Positions 17,440-26,826 of a stretch of 64,000 nt of DNA are shown here, in pieces. The notes under the pieces are model-generated. The model made no database searches, had not been told where the DNA came from, and saw nothing but the letters and a program-made list of their open reading frames with translations. Both the position numbers and the translations under genes were made by a program. This stretch comes from DYJK01 sp040755055 (lineage in GTDB: Bacteria; Bacteroidota; Ignavibacteria; Ignavibacteriales; Melioribacteraceae), in contig JBFMBS010000016.1 of the NCBI GenBank assembly GCA_040755055.1, forward strand, positions 1 to 64,000, read 5' to 3'. Each line of letters starts with the position of its first letter. The stretch's first letter is position 1.

Positions 17440-18456
17440 TTAAATAATATTCACTTCGTAATCCAAAAGTATTCCGAAGTTGTTATTAACTTTATTTCTT
17501 ATTTGTTCCGCGTAATTTTTAATTTCTCTACCGTTGGCATTGCCATAATTAACAATAACAAGCGCTTGTTTATTAAATGTGCCTACATCTCCTATCCGTT
17601 TCCCTTTGAAACCGGACTTTTCAATAAGCCATGCCGCCGGTATTTTATATGTCCCGGTACTTGTTTTATAAAAAACCAGGTCGGGATTTTTTTTACGGAG
17701 TAATTGAAACTGGTTTTCATTTATCTCCGGGTTCTTAAAGAAACTCCCGGAGTTACCAAGTAGAACCGGGTCGGGTAATTTGTTCCTACGGATTTTTTTG
17801 ACACATTCGCTTACAAGTTCAATAGACAATTCATCATCACTGTAATTTTTCAATTCTTCTTTCAGCGAACCGTAAGACAAATTAAATATTTTCTTTTTAT
17901 AGAGCCGCAATACTACAGAAGTAATAACGAATTTATTCTTTAATTCCCTTTTAAATATACTGTCGCGGTAGCCGAAATTACATTCTATCCCGGTAAATGT
18001 TTGTTTGATCCCGGTATCGATAAAAAATCCTTCGAGCAGTTCAAAACAATCTTTAAGTTCAACGCCATAAGCGCCAATGTTTTGAATCGGCGCAGCACCA
18101 ACTGTCCCGGGAATCAATGATAGGTTTTCAATTCCATAATATTTATTCTTTACACAATAGTTCACCAAGTCGTCCCATGTTTCACCGGCTTCTGCTTTAA
18201 TCAAAACCGATATATCATCCTCCAGTATCACCTTAATTCCTTTTGCGACGTACCGGATAACCAATCCCTCATAATTTTGTGTAAATAGGATATTGCTTCC
18301 GCCGCCTAAGATCAACGCATTATTTAGTGCACCCTTATTGGAGTAGATTAATTCAAGCAGTTCGTTTTCTGATGCGATTTGAGTATAATATTTTGCTTGG
18401 GTTTCGATCCCGAATGTGTTGAGGTGTTTTAATGAGTAGTTTTCGAGAATTAACAT
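17440..18456 (-). CDS. murB: UDP-N-acetylenolpyruvoylglucosamine reductase
   Basis: Reduces UDP-N-acetylglucosamine enolpyruvate to UDP-N-acetylmuramate with NADPH and FAD in peptidoglycan precursor synthesis. The FAD-binding region shows LILGGGSNILF and GTVGAAPIQNIGAYGVELKD; the substrate domain has FGYRDSIFK and the catalytic-serine block GNSGSFFKNPEI. At 338 residues with the YRDSIFK loop it is a type I (E. coli-like) enzyme. It follows comEC by 19 bases on the same strand and ends at a hairpin. Confidence 0.97.
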   Translation of the reverse strand: MLILENYSLKHLNTFGIETQAKYYTQIASENELLELIYSNKGALNNALILGGGSNILFTQNYEGLVIRYVAKGIKVILEDDISVLIKAEAGETWDDLVNYCVKNKYYGIENLSLIPGTVGAAPIQNIGAYGVELKDCFELLEGFFIDTGIKQTFTGIECNFGYRDSIFKRELKNKFVITSVVLRLYKKKIFNLSYGSLKEELKNYSDDELSIELVSECVKKIRRNKLPDPVLLGNSGSFFKNPEINENQFQLLRKKNPDLVFYKTSTGTYKIPAAWLIEKSGFKGKRIGDVGTFNKQALVIVNYGNANGREIKNYAEQIRNKVNNNFGILLDYEVNII

Positions 18457-18475
18457 TTAGTTAATAAATTTTGGT

Positions 18476-20890
18476 TCAAAATATAAATCCCCTACCGGGT
18501 TTTTTCCAATTTATATTTCTTATAGTCTTTCCATCGGATTGCAAAATTACAGCACCCGATAAATCGGTTCTTAGTAACTGAACATTATGATTTTGTAATC
18601 GTTCTATAATCTCGGGACTTGGATGATTAAATCTGTTCAATATCCCTGATGATATTATAGCAAATTTCGGTTTAACATAATTCAGAAATATTTCACTTGT
18701 ACTTGTTTTGCTTCCGTGGTGACCGGCTTTTAAAACGCTGCACCTAAGGAATTCTTTGTAATTGCCGGCGTAATATTTTTCAGCTTTAGTTTGTGCATCG
18801 CCGCAAAAAAGAAATGACGTTGTACCATAGACAAGTTTAATTACCCCGCTTTTATCATTCGTTTCGAACGATTCGAAATAATTATTCAACGTATCGTTGA
18901 GAATATATAACCTTGTTCCGCCGATTTTTAAAATATCTTTCCCATAATACCTAACCGGGATTCCTTTACTGCGGATCAGCTTTTCAAGCTCTATATCCTT
19001 TTCCAGGGCTGAATCAATCTTCGGTTTGTAAATTACCTTAACTAATCCCGACGTGATAAAATAAACCATACCGCGGTAATGATCACCATCCACGTGTGAA
19101 ATAAATCCATAGTTGATTTCATCTATCCCCATTCTATCGAGAAATGGTTTTATGACACGTTCGCCGTTGTCAAAATATTTTGTTGCATCACCGCCGTCAA
19201 TTAATGCAGTTTCTCCATTAGGAAATCTAATCAAGAACGAATCACCTTGCCCTATATCGATTGCTGCAATACTCAGCTTTTTATCTTCAAGCAAATCTCT
19301 GTTATCAAGTGGAAAGAACACTCCAAGTGCCAAAATTGAAAATACAACTGTAATAATTTTTGCTTTGGCTGTTGTTAACTTTTTCCAGTTATGGTATAGA
19401 AAAATCAAAACAAAATAGAATATTAGCCCGTCGTACAAAGAGAACTGGTTAATCGGTATGAAAGAAAAATTTAGCTTACCGAATAGTTCTACTAAATAGA
19501 ACAAAACATAAGTCATCAGTTCATTTGCAGAGGCAAATACACTTCCGAACCAGTTTATAATTGGTCCAATTGCAATTGTAAAAATTCCGAGTCCCACTAT
19601 CATACCGCTTAGAGGAATAACAAACATGTTTGCAAACAATGCAACAATTGAGAGTTTGTGGAAGTAAACAAGTGTAAACGGAAGAGTCCCGATTTGAGCG
19701 GCAAGCGAAACTGCGCAGAAAAGTAAAATGTCCTTTAATAATTCAAATTTTATATTCAACTTATAAATGAATTTACTGAATGGTGGATAAAAAATAATGA
19801 TGGCAAGTATGGCTGAAAACGAAAGCTGGAAGCCGGGATCGAATAGGTCGTCGGGACGGAAGATGAGTATTATCAAAGCAGCCAAACTCAAAGAGTTAAT
19901 ATTGTTGCGGCTTCTATTTGTAAGCGGCGCGGATAAAAGTGCAAGTCCCATCACGGCAGAACGTGTAACGGGCGCCTGGAAGTAAGTGATGATCACATAA
20001 AAAAGTAATCCTATAAACGTTAACGCAAACCTTGTGTAAACATTAAATCTCTTAAAGAGGAAAATAAAAATCAGGATGATAAATCCAACATGAAGACCTG
20101 AAACCGAAAGAACATGAACCACACCGGCATTAACAAATTCATTTTCGATTTCGTATTGAATCATGCTGCGGTCGCCAAGGAGAAGTCCGCGCAAAAATCC
20201 GCCCGTGGTTTTGTTGTGCATCGATAAGATTTGCTCGTCTATTGCTTTCCTAACATTAAAAACTGCATTCCCGAATGGCTCGATATTTTTATCGATAATT
20301 TTAACATTATCTGCTTCATTAATGATCAACAATCCCGAAAAACCTCTTTGCTGAATATAATCTTCGTAATCAAACTCACCGGGGTTGCGCTCATTCCTTG
20401 CCCTGAAAATATTTCCTCTGCATTCTACGTAATTACCTACTCCGATTTCCTTGTATTTGCGGTTCACATCCGAGATTGCCTCGCGCAAAGAAGCAATTAA
20501 CGAAATTTTCATCGGTACCATCTTATCATCCACAAACAATGAGTCGGTTTTGACATTAAATACTATTCTTTCTTCTTTAATCAGTTCGATGTTGTTTACT
20601 TTTCCATAAACAACAGCATTGGAAACCTTTTGTGAATCGAAAGGATAGTTTGCTTTTTGGTTCTTGAATTGTGAATAATGAAGCATAGCACTTAAAATAA
20701 TCAACAACAGAACAACAAAATTTGTAAGCGGTTTGAGATAATTTTTATTTAGTTGTATGAGCGGGATTAATGATGACAGCAAGAGGATTAGTGCAGTGAG
20801 AAGAGACAAACCGTTTAGTCCAAATATCTTTTGGAGGATAATACCGCAGATAAAATAGAGGATAAATTTTATAAGCGGATGATCATTCAA
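18476..20890 (-). CDS. comEC: ComEC/Rec2 DNA-uptake channel protein
   Basis: An 804-residue inner-membrane protein expected to move single-stranded DNA into the cell during transformation. It has an N-terminal DUF4131 region (residues about 30-190), then the Competence domain with the HVLSVSGLHVG signature and about ten helices. The C-terminal metallo-beta-lactamase-like domain has IGQGDSFLIRFPNGETALIDGG, SHVDGDHYRG and AGHHGSKTST. All three domains are present. The start is TTG 20890, overlapping the upstream TGA as TTGA, with GGAG eight bases ahead; an ATG at 20886 is out of frame. No other com genes are in the window. Confidence 0.94.
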   Translation of the reverse strand: MNDHPLIKFILYFICGIILQKIFGLNGLSLLTALILLLSSLIPLIQLNKNYLKPLTNFVVLLLIILSAMLHYSQFKNQKANYPFDSQKVSNAVVYGKVNNIELIKEERIVFNVKTDSLFVDDKMVPMKISLIASLREAISDVNRKYKEIGVGNYVECRGNIFRARNERNPGEFDYEDYIQQRGFSGLLIINEADNVKIIDKNIEPFGNAVFNVRKAIDEQILSMHNKTTGGFLRGLLLGDRSMIQYEIENEFVNAGVVHVLSVSGLHVGFIILIFIFLFKRFNVYTRFALTFIGLLFYVIITYFQAPVTRSAVMGLALLSAPLTNRSRNNINSLSLAALIILIFRPDDLFDPGFQLSFSAILAIIIFYPPFSKFIYKLNIKFELLKDILLFCAVSLAAQIGTLPFTLVYFHKLSIVALFANMFVIPLSGMIVGLGIFTIAIGPIINWFGSVFASANELMTYVLFYLVELFGKLNFSFIPINQFSLYDGLIFYFVLIFLYHNWKKLTTAKAKIITVVFSILALGVFFPLDNRDLLEDKKLSIAAIDIGQGDSFLIRFPNGETALIDGGDATKYFDNGERVIKPFLDRMGIDEINYGFISHVDGDHYRGMVYFITSGLVKVIYKPKIDSALEKDIELEKLIRSKGIPVRYYGKDILKIGGTRLYILNDTLNNYFESFETNDKSGVIKLVYGTTSFLFCGDAQTKAEKYYAGNYKEFLRCSVLKAGHHGSKTSTSEIFLNYVKPKFAIISSGILNRFNHPSPEIIERLQNHNVQLLRTDLSGAVILQSDGKTIRNINWKKPGRGFIF

Positions 20891-21789
20891 TCATACATCT
20901 CCATTATTGCCGGTTTAATATGGTACAACTTTGTAATCTTTTTTGAAATTTCTTTTGCATGCTTGCCGAAAACCATACCAAGAGCCGGATTGAGTGTGTG
21001 CATTTTGATAGAAAGGTCTTCGAAATTTCCATGATCCGAACAAACGATTAACGTCATGTTAGATTTCAAACCTTTAATAGTGTTAAATAAAAAATCATCC
21101 AATACTTTAATTGTATGCTCTAAGTATTCGGGGGCCCTGCCGTGTCCAAGATGATCTGTGTGAAAAATTTCAAATACAGTAAGGTGATTTTCGCCGGCTA
21201 TTTTTAACAGTCTTTGCGCTGCTTTCAAAGGTGTTAATACCGGCAGTTTATAATTCATTTTTTCAACAAAATGAATATTATCGATATCGGCAGCTAATGC
21301 TTTCCCCCTTCTTAATTCTTCAATCTTGTTAAGTTTTATGCCGCTCATTAAACAGCTCAGCGTCGTTACACTCAGTCGGCGTCTGCCGGAATTAACATAC
21401 TGGAAAAATTGTTTAGGATAAGCATTGACAAATGAAACTTTCTTCCTTCGCTTCTTAAACTCGTAGAAAATATTTTTTTCTTTTAAAATCGGGATTAACT
21501 TTGAATGAGGATAGGGACCGAAATGATGTCCAACAATTTTAGGCGCATTCACACCGCAGAAGATTGCTGTCTGTCCGGTACCACTTAGCGGAATATCCGG
21601 CACTCCCATACTTGCATCTACCGGGAATAGGTAAGCATTATCACCTTTTAATCGTTGTACTTCCAATGACGGGATATCACCAAATATTTCCGAAAACGTC
21701 TTAAAGCCATATTTAAAGAAGGGATTGTATTCATAATCCTTTCTACCAATTCCTACACCATCCATAAATATTAGAATAGTTGAGTGCAA
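20887..21789 (-). CDS. Alkaline-phosphatase-superfamily metalloenzyme (phosphopentomutase/iPGM-like)
   Basis: A 300-residue protein with the metal-binding features of the alkaline phosphatase/iPGM superfamily: LIFMDGVGIG at the N-terminus, PLSGTGQTAIFCGVNAP where the catalytic Ser or Thr lies, IFHTDHLGHGR, and VCSDHGNFEDLS near the end. It lacks the large inserts of phosphoglycerate mutase and is shorter than phosphopentomutase. Such short forms are annotated only as metalloenzymes, and the substrate is unknown. The start is TTG 21789, supported by AGAGG just upstream. Confidence 0.8.
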   Translation of the reverse strand: MHSTILIFMDGVGIGRKDYEYNPFFKYGFKTFSEIFGDIPSLEVQRLKGDNAYLFPVDASMGVPDIPLSGTGQTAIFCGVNAPKIVGHHFGPYPHSKLIPILKEKNIFYEFKKRRKKVSFVNAYPKQFFQYVNSGRRRLSVTTLSCLMSGIKLNKIEELRRGKALAADIDNIHFVEKMNYKLPVLTPLKAAQRLLKIAGENHLTVFEIFHTDHLGHGRAPEYLEHTIKVLDDFLFNTIKGLKSNMTLIVCSDHGNFEDLSIKMHTLNPALGMVFGKHAKEISKKITKLYHIKPAIMEMYD

Positions 21790-21820
21790 AGTTCCTCTTC
21801 AATTATTAACCACCCCCGTG

Positions 21821-21845
21821 TCCCCCTCCTTATTAAGGAGGGGGA
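21821..21845. repeat. Perfect GC-rich hairpin between dtd and the metalloenzyme gene
   Basis: An 11-bp perfect inverted repeat, tccccctcctt (21821-21831) against aaggaggggga (21835-21845). No T-run follows on either strand, so it resembles the dispersed ccccctccttaataaggaggggg type of repeat more than a simple terminator. It may still weaken read-through from dtd. Confidence 0.6.
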
Positions 21846-21859
21846 ATAAAAGGGGGAGA

Positions 21860-22336
21860 TCATTTTGATTCAACTAAAATTGTTACCGGTCCATCATTGA
21901 AAATTTTAACAAGCATCATAGCAGCAAAAATTCCGGATTTAATTTTATCGCTACCAAGATTCTGTTTTAACCTATCGATAAATTTATTGTAAAGTTCTTC
22001 TGCCAATTCCGGTTTAGCTGCATCGGTAAAGTTGGGTCTATTTCCTTTCCGTGTATCGCCGTATAATGTGAATTGGGAAATAACCAATACTTCGCCATCT
22101 ACATCTTTTACAGAAAAATTCATCTTTCCGTTTTCATCTTCTCCCGTTCCTAAGGAATCCCTTTTAGAAAAGATTCTTAGATTAGAACATTTATCTGCTA
22201 CAAAAATCACATCATCTTTTGTGTCACCGTCTCTTACACCGAGCAAAATTACTATCCCTTTGCCAATTGAAGCTGAATAATTTGCAGAAGATATTTCTAC
22301 AGAAGCTTCACTTACTCTTTGAACGAGTGCTCTCAA
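21860..22336 (-). CDS. dtd: D-aminoacyl-tRNA deacylase
   Basis: Hydrolyses D-amino acids mischarged on tRNA, and glycine from tRNA-Ala. The 158-residue protein carries the family blocks MRALVQRVSEASV, ISQFTLYGDTRKGNRPNF and the C-terminal MLVKIFNDGPVTILVES. These include the SQFTL and NDGPVT motifs and a Gly-Pro cross-subunit pair (GPVT). The start is TTG 22336, overlapping the prmC stop as TTGA; there is no better start because the conserved N-terminus begins exactly there. Confidence 0.95.
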   Translation of the reverse strand: MRALVQRVSEASVEISSANYSASIGKGIVILLGVRDGDTKDDVIFVADKCSNLRIFSKRDSLGTGEDENGKMNFSVKDVDGEVLVISQFTLYGDTRKGNRPNFTDAAKPELAEELYNKFIDRLKQNLGSDKIKSGIFAAMMLVKIFNDGPVTILVESK

Positions 22337-23181
22337 GATTTTTCTCCGGAAATTACGCGATCTATCTGCTGGTAATCTTTGATAACAGCAATATTCTTAA
22401 AGTTCGATTCCGTCAGTAATTTTTCGACCTGGTTTGATTGATCATTCCCCAGTTCAAAAAAAAGCTTGCCGTTTGTATTAAGATTATTACAACTAAATTT
22501 TATAATCCTACGATAGAATTCCAAGCCATCACTATTATCGGAGAGTGCTCCTTTCGGTTCAAATAGTAGAATTTCTTTTTGTAAACTTTCATAATCTGCT
22601 TCGGATATATAGGGAGGATTAGATACAATTAAATCGTAGCGAGCATTTGAGACAAATCCATTTAACACATTTTGTCTGGAGAAATTAATTCCGCTTACCA
22701 GATTCAGTTCTGCATTCTTACGTGCAATATTAATTGCTTCGTCAGAAATATCAATTGCATCTAGGGATTCAATGTTGAGGTATTTTTTTAAACTGACAGC
22801 AATATTTCCGCTCCCCGTTCCAATATCGAGCACTTTCAAATTTGATATCCCGTTATATGAATTAATAATCGTTTCAACCAGTATCTCTGTTTCGGGACGC
22901 GGTATCAGTACCGATTTATCGACCAAAAATTTCAATCCGAAAAATTCTTCGTAGCCGATTATATATTGAACCGGTTCGTACTTTCCCCTTCGCGCGATCA
23001 ATTCTCTGTAACTGTCAATTTCATCTTCATTGAGCGGTCTTTCAAACATTAAATATAGATCTAACCTTTTACAATTTAATAAGTGTGCTAAAAGAAGCTC
23101 CGCATTCCTTCTTGCGGATTCAATTTCTTTCTTCTCAAAATATTCAGTAGCCAATTTTATTGCTTCGAGTACTGTTAGCAT
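22333..23181 (-). CDS. prmC: Release factor glutamine N5-methyltransferase
   Basis: Methylates the glutamine of the GGQ loop in peptide-chain release factors. Of its 282 residues, an N-terminal helical domain (1-90) precedes the SAM-binding core with VLIPRPETEILVE, VLDIGTGSGNIAVSL and the catalytic NPPY motif in DLIVSNPPYISEADY. Length is normal. It overlaps dtd by four bases, so the two are co-translated. Confidence 0.96.
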   Translation of the reverse strand: MLTVLEAIKLATEYFEKKEIESARRNAELLLAHLLNCKRLDLYLMFERPLNEDEIDSYRELIARRGKYEPVQYIIGYEEFFGLKFLVDKSVLIPRPETEILVETIINSYNGISNLKVLDIGTGSGNIAVSLKKYLNIESLDAIDISDEAINIARKNAELNLVSGINFSRQNVLNGFVSNARYDLIVSNPPYISEADYESLQKEILLFEPKGALSDNSDGLEFYRRIIKFSCNNLNTNGKLFFELGNDQSNQVEKLLTESNFKNIAVIKDYQQIDRVISGEKS

Positions 23182-23252
23182 TTTTGGTTAGGGTGATAGA
23201 AGCTGATAACTAATGTTTTCAGACTGTCCGCTTATTTTAAAGTATTTGTGAT

Positions 23253-24386
23253 TTAATTCTGCAAATCAAAAAATTTCCAATAGTTACTTTTATCTACCTT
23301 CAAAACTTGAGCATTATAAGATTCGGAAAAAGACTTTGGAATTCTAAGTTTCTGTTTCTCGGGATATTTTATTTCATAGCCGGTAATAATACCCGAAAAT
23401 TCTTCTACATAATCAATCTCTTTTTGGTCGTAAGTGCGCCAAAAGTAGTTGTTAATTTTTTTGTTTGCATATGAGACAGATTTTATTCTTTCTGAAATAC
23501 AAAAATTCTCCCATAGCGCGCCAACATCATTTCGCAAAGAAATAGGATTGAAATTATTAATAAGGGCGTTGCGTATTCCATTATCATAGAAATAAATCTT
23601 GAATGATTTTGATATTTCCTTACGAATGTTCCTTGAAAACGAGTTTAGTTTGAATAAAACAAAACTCTGTTCAAGCAGATCTATATATTTCTGAACAGTA
23701 ATACTGCTTACACCAAGTTTGTTCGCTAATTCATTATATGTAACTTCATTGCCAAGTTGAAGAGCTAAGGAGATAACAAGATTTTTCAGTAAGCTCGATT
23801 TTTTTATTCCCTCAAACTTTAGTAAATCCTTAAATAGATAACTTGAAGCGAGCTCATGCAATTTTTCGACAGCATCTTCGTCATTAGAAGTATATACTTC
23901 GGGATAAGAACCGAAGCGGAGTAATTTTTCTAATTTAGCATCAACTTTCAGCCAATCTTCCCCGGCTTTAATTTCCAAAACCGAAATTGGATAAAGAATA
24001 AATTGTATAACTCTTCCGGTCATTGGCTCAGCAATTTTATTAGCAAGATCAAAACTTGATGAGCCGGTTGCTATTACTTGTACGTCCTTTAAAGTGTCGG
24101 TGATTACCTTCAGTAGTTTACCAGTGTTGGCAAGGCTTTGTGCTTCATCAAGAACAATTAATTTATAATCACCCAGAAATGCTTTTAGTTTTTCAGGTTC
24201 CGCTTCTTTGAGATTTTGTTCAACAGAAAAAATCTCACAGTTAAGATAACGCCCTTCATTCCCAAATTCTTTCAGCATATTTTGCACAAGTGTTGTTTTA
24301 CCTACCTGACGAGCGCCATAAATGATTAACGTCTTTCCCTTAAAAAACTGAGACTTTATTCTATTTTCAAGTAATCTTGGTATCAC
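23253..24386 (-). CDS. AAA-family ATPase with DUF4143 domain
   Basis: A 377-residue protein with Walker A GARQVGKTTL near residue 25, Walker B LIVLDEAQS near 75, a sensor-like IATGSSSFDL, a winged-helix segment (YNELANKLGVSSITVQKYIDLLEQ) and a C-terminal DUF4143 nuclease-like region with EIDYVEEF and GYEIKYPEK. It belongs to the archaeal-type ATPase family seen mostly as isolated, frequently transferred genes; the function is not settled. It starts with GTG 24386. It is unlinked to its neighbours and probably accessory. Confidence 0.85.
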   Translation of the reverse strand: MIPRLLENRIKSQFFKGKTLIIYGARQVGKTTLVQNMLKEFGNEGRYLNCEIFSVEQNLKEAEPEKLKAFLGDYKLIVLDEAQSLANTGKLLKVITDTLKDVQVIATGSSSFDLANKIAEPMTGRVIQFILYPISVLEIKAGEDWLKVDAKLEKLLRFGSYPEVYTSNDEDAVEKLHELASSYLFKDLLKFEGIKKSSLLKNLVISLALQLGNEVTYNELANKLGVSSITVQKYIDLLEQSFVLFKLNSFSRNIRKEISKSFKIYFYDNGIRNALINNFNPISLRNDVGALWENFCISERIKSVSYANKKINNYFWRTYDQKEIDYVEEFSGIITGYEIKYPEKQKLRIPKSFSESYNAQVLKVDKSNYWKFFDLQN

Positions 24387-24532
24387 AATAAAAAATTTAC
24401 CTAAAAATTTTTAATTACAATTGTGAATTTAACATGATAATTACTAATAGCAAAGGATAAAACTGAGTTTTGAAAGGATGGTAATTTCACAATAATTTAA
24501 TTATGAGGTTATAAAAGTTGTTTTTCTTAAAC

Positions 24533-24556
24533 AAAAGGAAAGCTAATTGCTTTTCC
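24533..24556 (-). terminator. Terminator of the ACIII-oxidase operon
   Basis: On the minus strand GGAAAAGC, a short AATTA loop and GCTTTCC form a hairpin (one bulge), followed by TTTTGTTT. It lies 23 bases after the stop of the last gene in the respiratory operon, as expected for a Rho-independent terminator. Confidence 0.65.
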
Positions 24557-24578
24557 CTATTATTCATACAGTTGAAAA

Positions 24579-25925
24579 TTATTTTTTATATGTCGAGAGT
24601 AAATAATCAGCCACAGCTTCAGCTTCTTTCGGTTTCAATCCTTGATTCGGCATTGCCGGGTACTCGGGATTTATCTTTACCGGGTTAAGTATGAATTTTA
24701 CTAAGGCATCTTTCTTTCCCTCATACTTTGGTAAAGTTTCGTTATACGGAGGTCCGACGAGTCTCCTATCGAATTGATGGCAAGCGATACATTTGCCGTT
24801 ATAGATATCCGCACCATTTATCGTTTCTACAACAAGCCCGAATTCCTCTTTAACTTTTTTCTGGTATTCTTCATAATTGGCAGCAAGCAAAACAAACTGT
24901 TTCTTTGTAGAGGTATCGAAAGCATATTGATCTTTTATTATTATGAAAGCAAAAACAATAACAAAAAGATAAATTACAATAGAACTGAATCTTACATTCG
25001 ATTCCTTTATCATAACATAATAGAGAATTGCAATTATAAGTAAACCGATTAAAGCAATAAGGGCATAGCCAAAGACATCGTAAGAAAATGAATCTTGAGG
25101 TTTGATAATTATATTGATCACAACAAACAGAGGTATGATTATAGTCGATATGATACCAAGTTTTAACGAAAAGTTTTTAACATAGCCAAGATAATCTGCA
25201 TCCTTTCCTTTAGCTTCAGAATTAGGACGGAAATATTTATAGAGTATTAATGCCGCGGTAATTGCAAGTGATGCAATCATAAATTGTAAGAAATAGAACA
25301 AAGATTTCACTGAAATAACTATTCCAAGGAAATCGTTCCTTGTTTCCCAAGCGCTTCTATCCCCGGCAAGTTGTACTGCGCCGATAAAAAAGTATACTGC
25401 AATAACTAATAACGTTAAACCGTAATTACCGGAATGTTTATGCAAGCGAGATGTTTTGATTGCATAAGACTCAACTTCGTCATGCAATTCATCTTGATTC
25501 TTTGATTGGCCGGATACTAATGAGAAAATATCTTTAAGATGGAATGTGTATTTGTAAGTATAGATTAGAACTAAAGCAATCAAGAAAATCAGGACAGCAA
25601 TTAAAATAAATTCCGGCACTATCAGGTTTGTAAGATGAAGCAATTGTGCATAACAGAACGCAGCGCTCATCATCGGCACTACACCAAGAGCGAAAGCAGC
25701 ACTTTTATTAAATGTTATTTGATCTATCAATTCTTTTGCAAACCAGTAATATTTTTTATCCGAAGTCTTTGCGGCCTTCCTCTCATAGTAAACAGATAAA
25801 ATCAAGGACCCGAACAGAATGCTTAGATAAGGGATCAATAAAATATACGTAAGCACCAGCAGATACTTTAAAAGTAACATGTGATGTGCGGACTGCGGCA
25901 AAACGAGGTTATCTAAAAAATCCAT
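24579..25925 (-). CDS. Polytopic membrane protein with C-terminal monoheme cytochrome c domain
   Basis: A 448-residue protein with about nine membrane helices over residues 15-340, then a periplasmic cytochrome c domain near 370-448 with the heme motif CIACH and a candidate axial Met in AMPNQGLKPKEAEAVADYL. The N-terminal helices carry AHHMLLLKY and hydrophobic segments unlike NrfD or cytochrome b. I do not recognise the membrane domain. As the last gene of the Act-cox operon, twelve bases from ctaB, it may shuttle or accept electrons near the oxidase. The cytochrome fold is clear; the role is inferred. Confidence 0.8.
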   Translation of the reverse strand: MDFLDNLVLPQSAHHMLLLKYLLVLTYILLIPYLSILFGSLILSVYYERKAAKTSDKKYYWFAKELIDQITFNKSAAFALGVVPMMSAAFCYAQLLHLTNLIVPEFILIAVLIFLIALVLIYTYKYTFHLKDIFSLVSGQSKNQDELHDEVESYAIKTSRLHKHSGNYGLTLLVIAVYFFIGAVQLAGDRSAWETRNDFLGIVISVKSLFYFLQFMIASLAITAALILYKYFRPNSEAKGKDADYLGYVKNFSLKLGIISTIIIPLFVVINIIIKPQDSFSYDVFGYALIALIGLLIIAILYYVMIKESNVRFSSIVIYLFVIVFAFIIIKDQYAFDTSTKKQFVLLAANYEEYQKKVKEEFGLVVETINGADIYNGKCIACHQFDRRLVGPPYNETLPKYEGKKDALVKFILNPVKINPEYPAMPNQGLKPKEAEAVADYLLSTYKK

Positions 25926-25936
25926 TTTCCCAACCG

Positions 25937-26821
25937 TTAAATTTCTTGGAGTAACAGTTTATCAATTGATAAAATTACAATTATTGCAAGTACATAAAGA
26001 TTTATACTTACGAATGCCTTCCTAAAAACAAATTTCTCAAGAATATCGTTAAGAATAAATTTGGTCTTCCACAAAAGCCAAATTCCTAGAACAATCATAG
26101 CCATTAGTGAATAAACGTTTGAAGATACACTGAAAACCGGTATTAGCAGACAACTTGTCACCAACGCCGTTATCCAGATAAATGTAATTCTGCTAAGCTG
26201 GTACTTTGAAAACTTCTGAGTTAAAGTCGGGAACCCGGCTGACTCATAATCTTCGCTGAAGATCAAAAGTAATAGCCAAAAATGAGGTATTTGCCAGATG
26301 AAGAAGAACAAAGCAACAGTTAGTATTTCAAAATCAAAAGGATTACCGCCCGATGCAGCCCATCCGATTATTGGCGGTATCGCACCGATCAAAGAACCGG
26401 GAACAACTGCCATAACATATTTTTTTTTCAGCGGAGTGTAAATTGCATTGTACCAAATAACTGCCAGTACACCAAGCAGCAAGGCATTCAAATTGGATGA
26501 AAAAAATATTGTAGCTAAACCGGCAATCAACAATGTTAAGGATAAAAGCAAAGCTGATTTCTCATTTATCCTACCGGATGGAATCGGTCTGCTCTTAGTC
26601 CGGCTCATCAATTTATCTGCTTCTCTTTCCTGGTATTCGTTCAAAGCTGACGAGCCGCTCGCCAATATAAACACTCCCAGCGACGGCAGAATAATTTGTA
26701 AAGAAATATTTCCTGAATGAAGTATAAATCCAACAAATGTAGAAACTGCAACAAAGAATGTTATGCGAACTTTGCAAAGTTCCAAAAGTAGATTTATATT
26801 TTTTCTAAAATTTCGCAACAT
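25937..26821 (-). CDS. ctaB: Protoheme IX farnesyltransferase (heme O synthase)
   Basis: Attaches a farnesyl group to heme B to make heme O, the precursor of heme A for the oxidase. This UbiA-family membrane prenyltransferase has the aspartate-rich motif NEYQEREADKLMSRTKSRPIPSGR near residue 65 and a second loop motif (IPHFWLLLLIFSEDYESAGFPTL). Nine helices are predicted by eye. I use ATG 26821; TTG 26830, overlapping the cox II stop, is also possible. No ctaA (heme A synthase) is seen in the window. Confidence 0.94.
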   Translation of the reverse strand: MLRNFRKNINLLLELCKVRITFFVAVSTFVGFILHSGNISLQIILPSLGVFILASGSSALNEYQEREADKLMSRTKSRPIPSGRINEKSALLLSLTLLIAGLATIFFSSNLNALLLGVLAVIWYNAIYTPLKKKYVMAVVPGSLIGAIPPIIGWAASGGNPFDFEILTVALFFFIWQIPHFWLLLLIFSEDYESAGFPTLTQKFSKYQLSRITFIWITALVTSCLLIPVFSVSSNVYSLMAMIVLGIWLLWKTKFILNDILEKFVFRKAFVSINLYVLAIIVILSIDKLLLQEI

Positions 26822-26826
26822 CAAAC

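Noticed and set aside
24387..24532. Possible gene between the AAA ATPase and the oxidase terminator
   Set aside because: Very AT-rich, stops in all frames, nothing to support.
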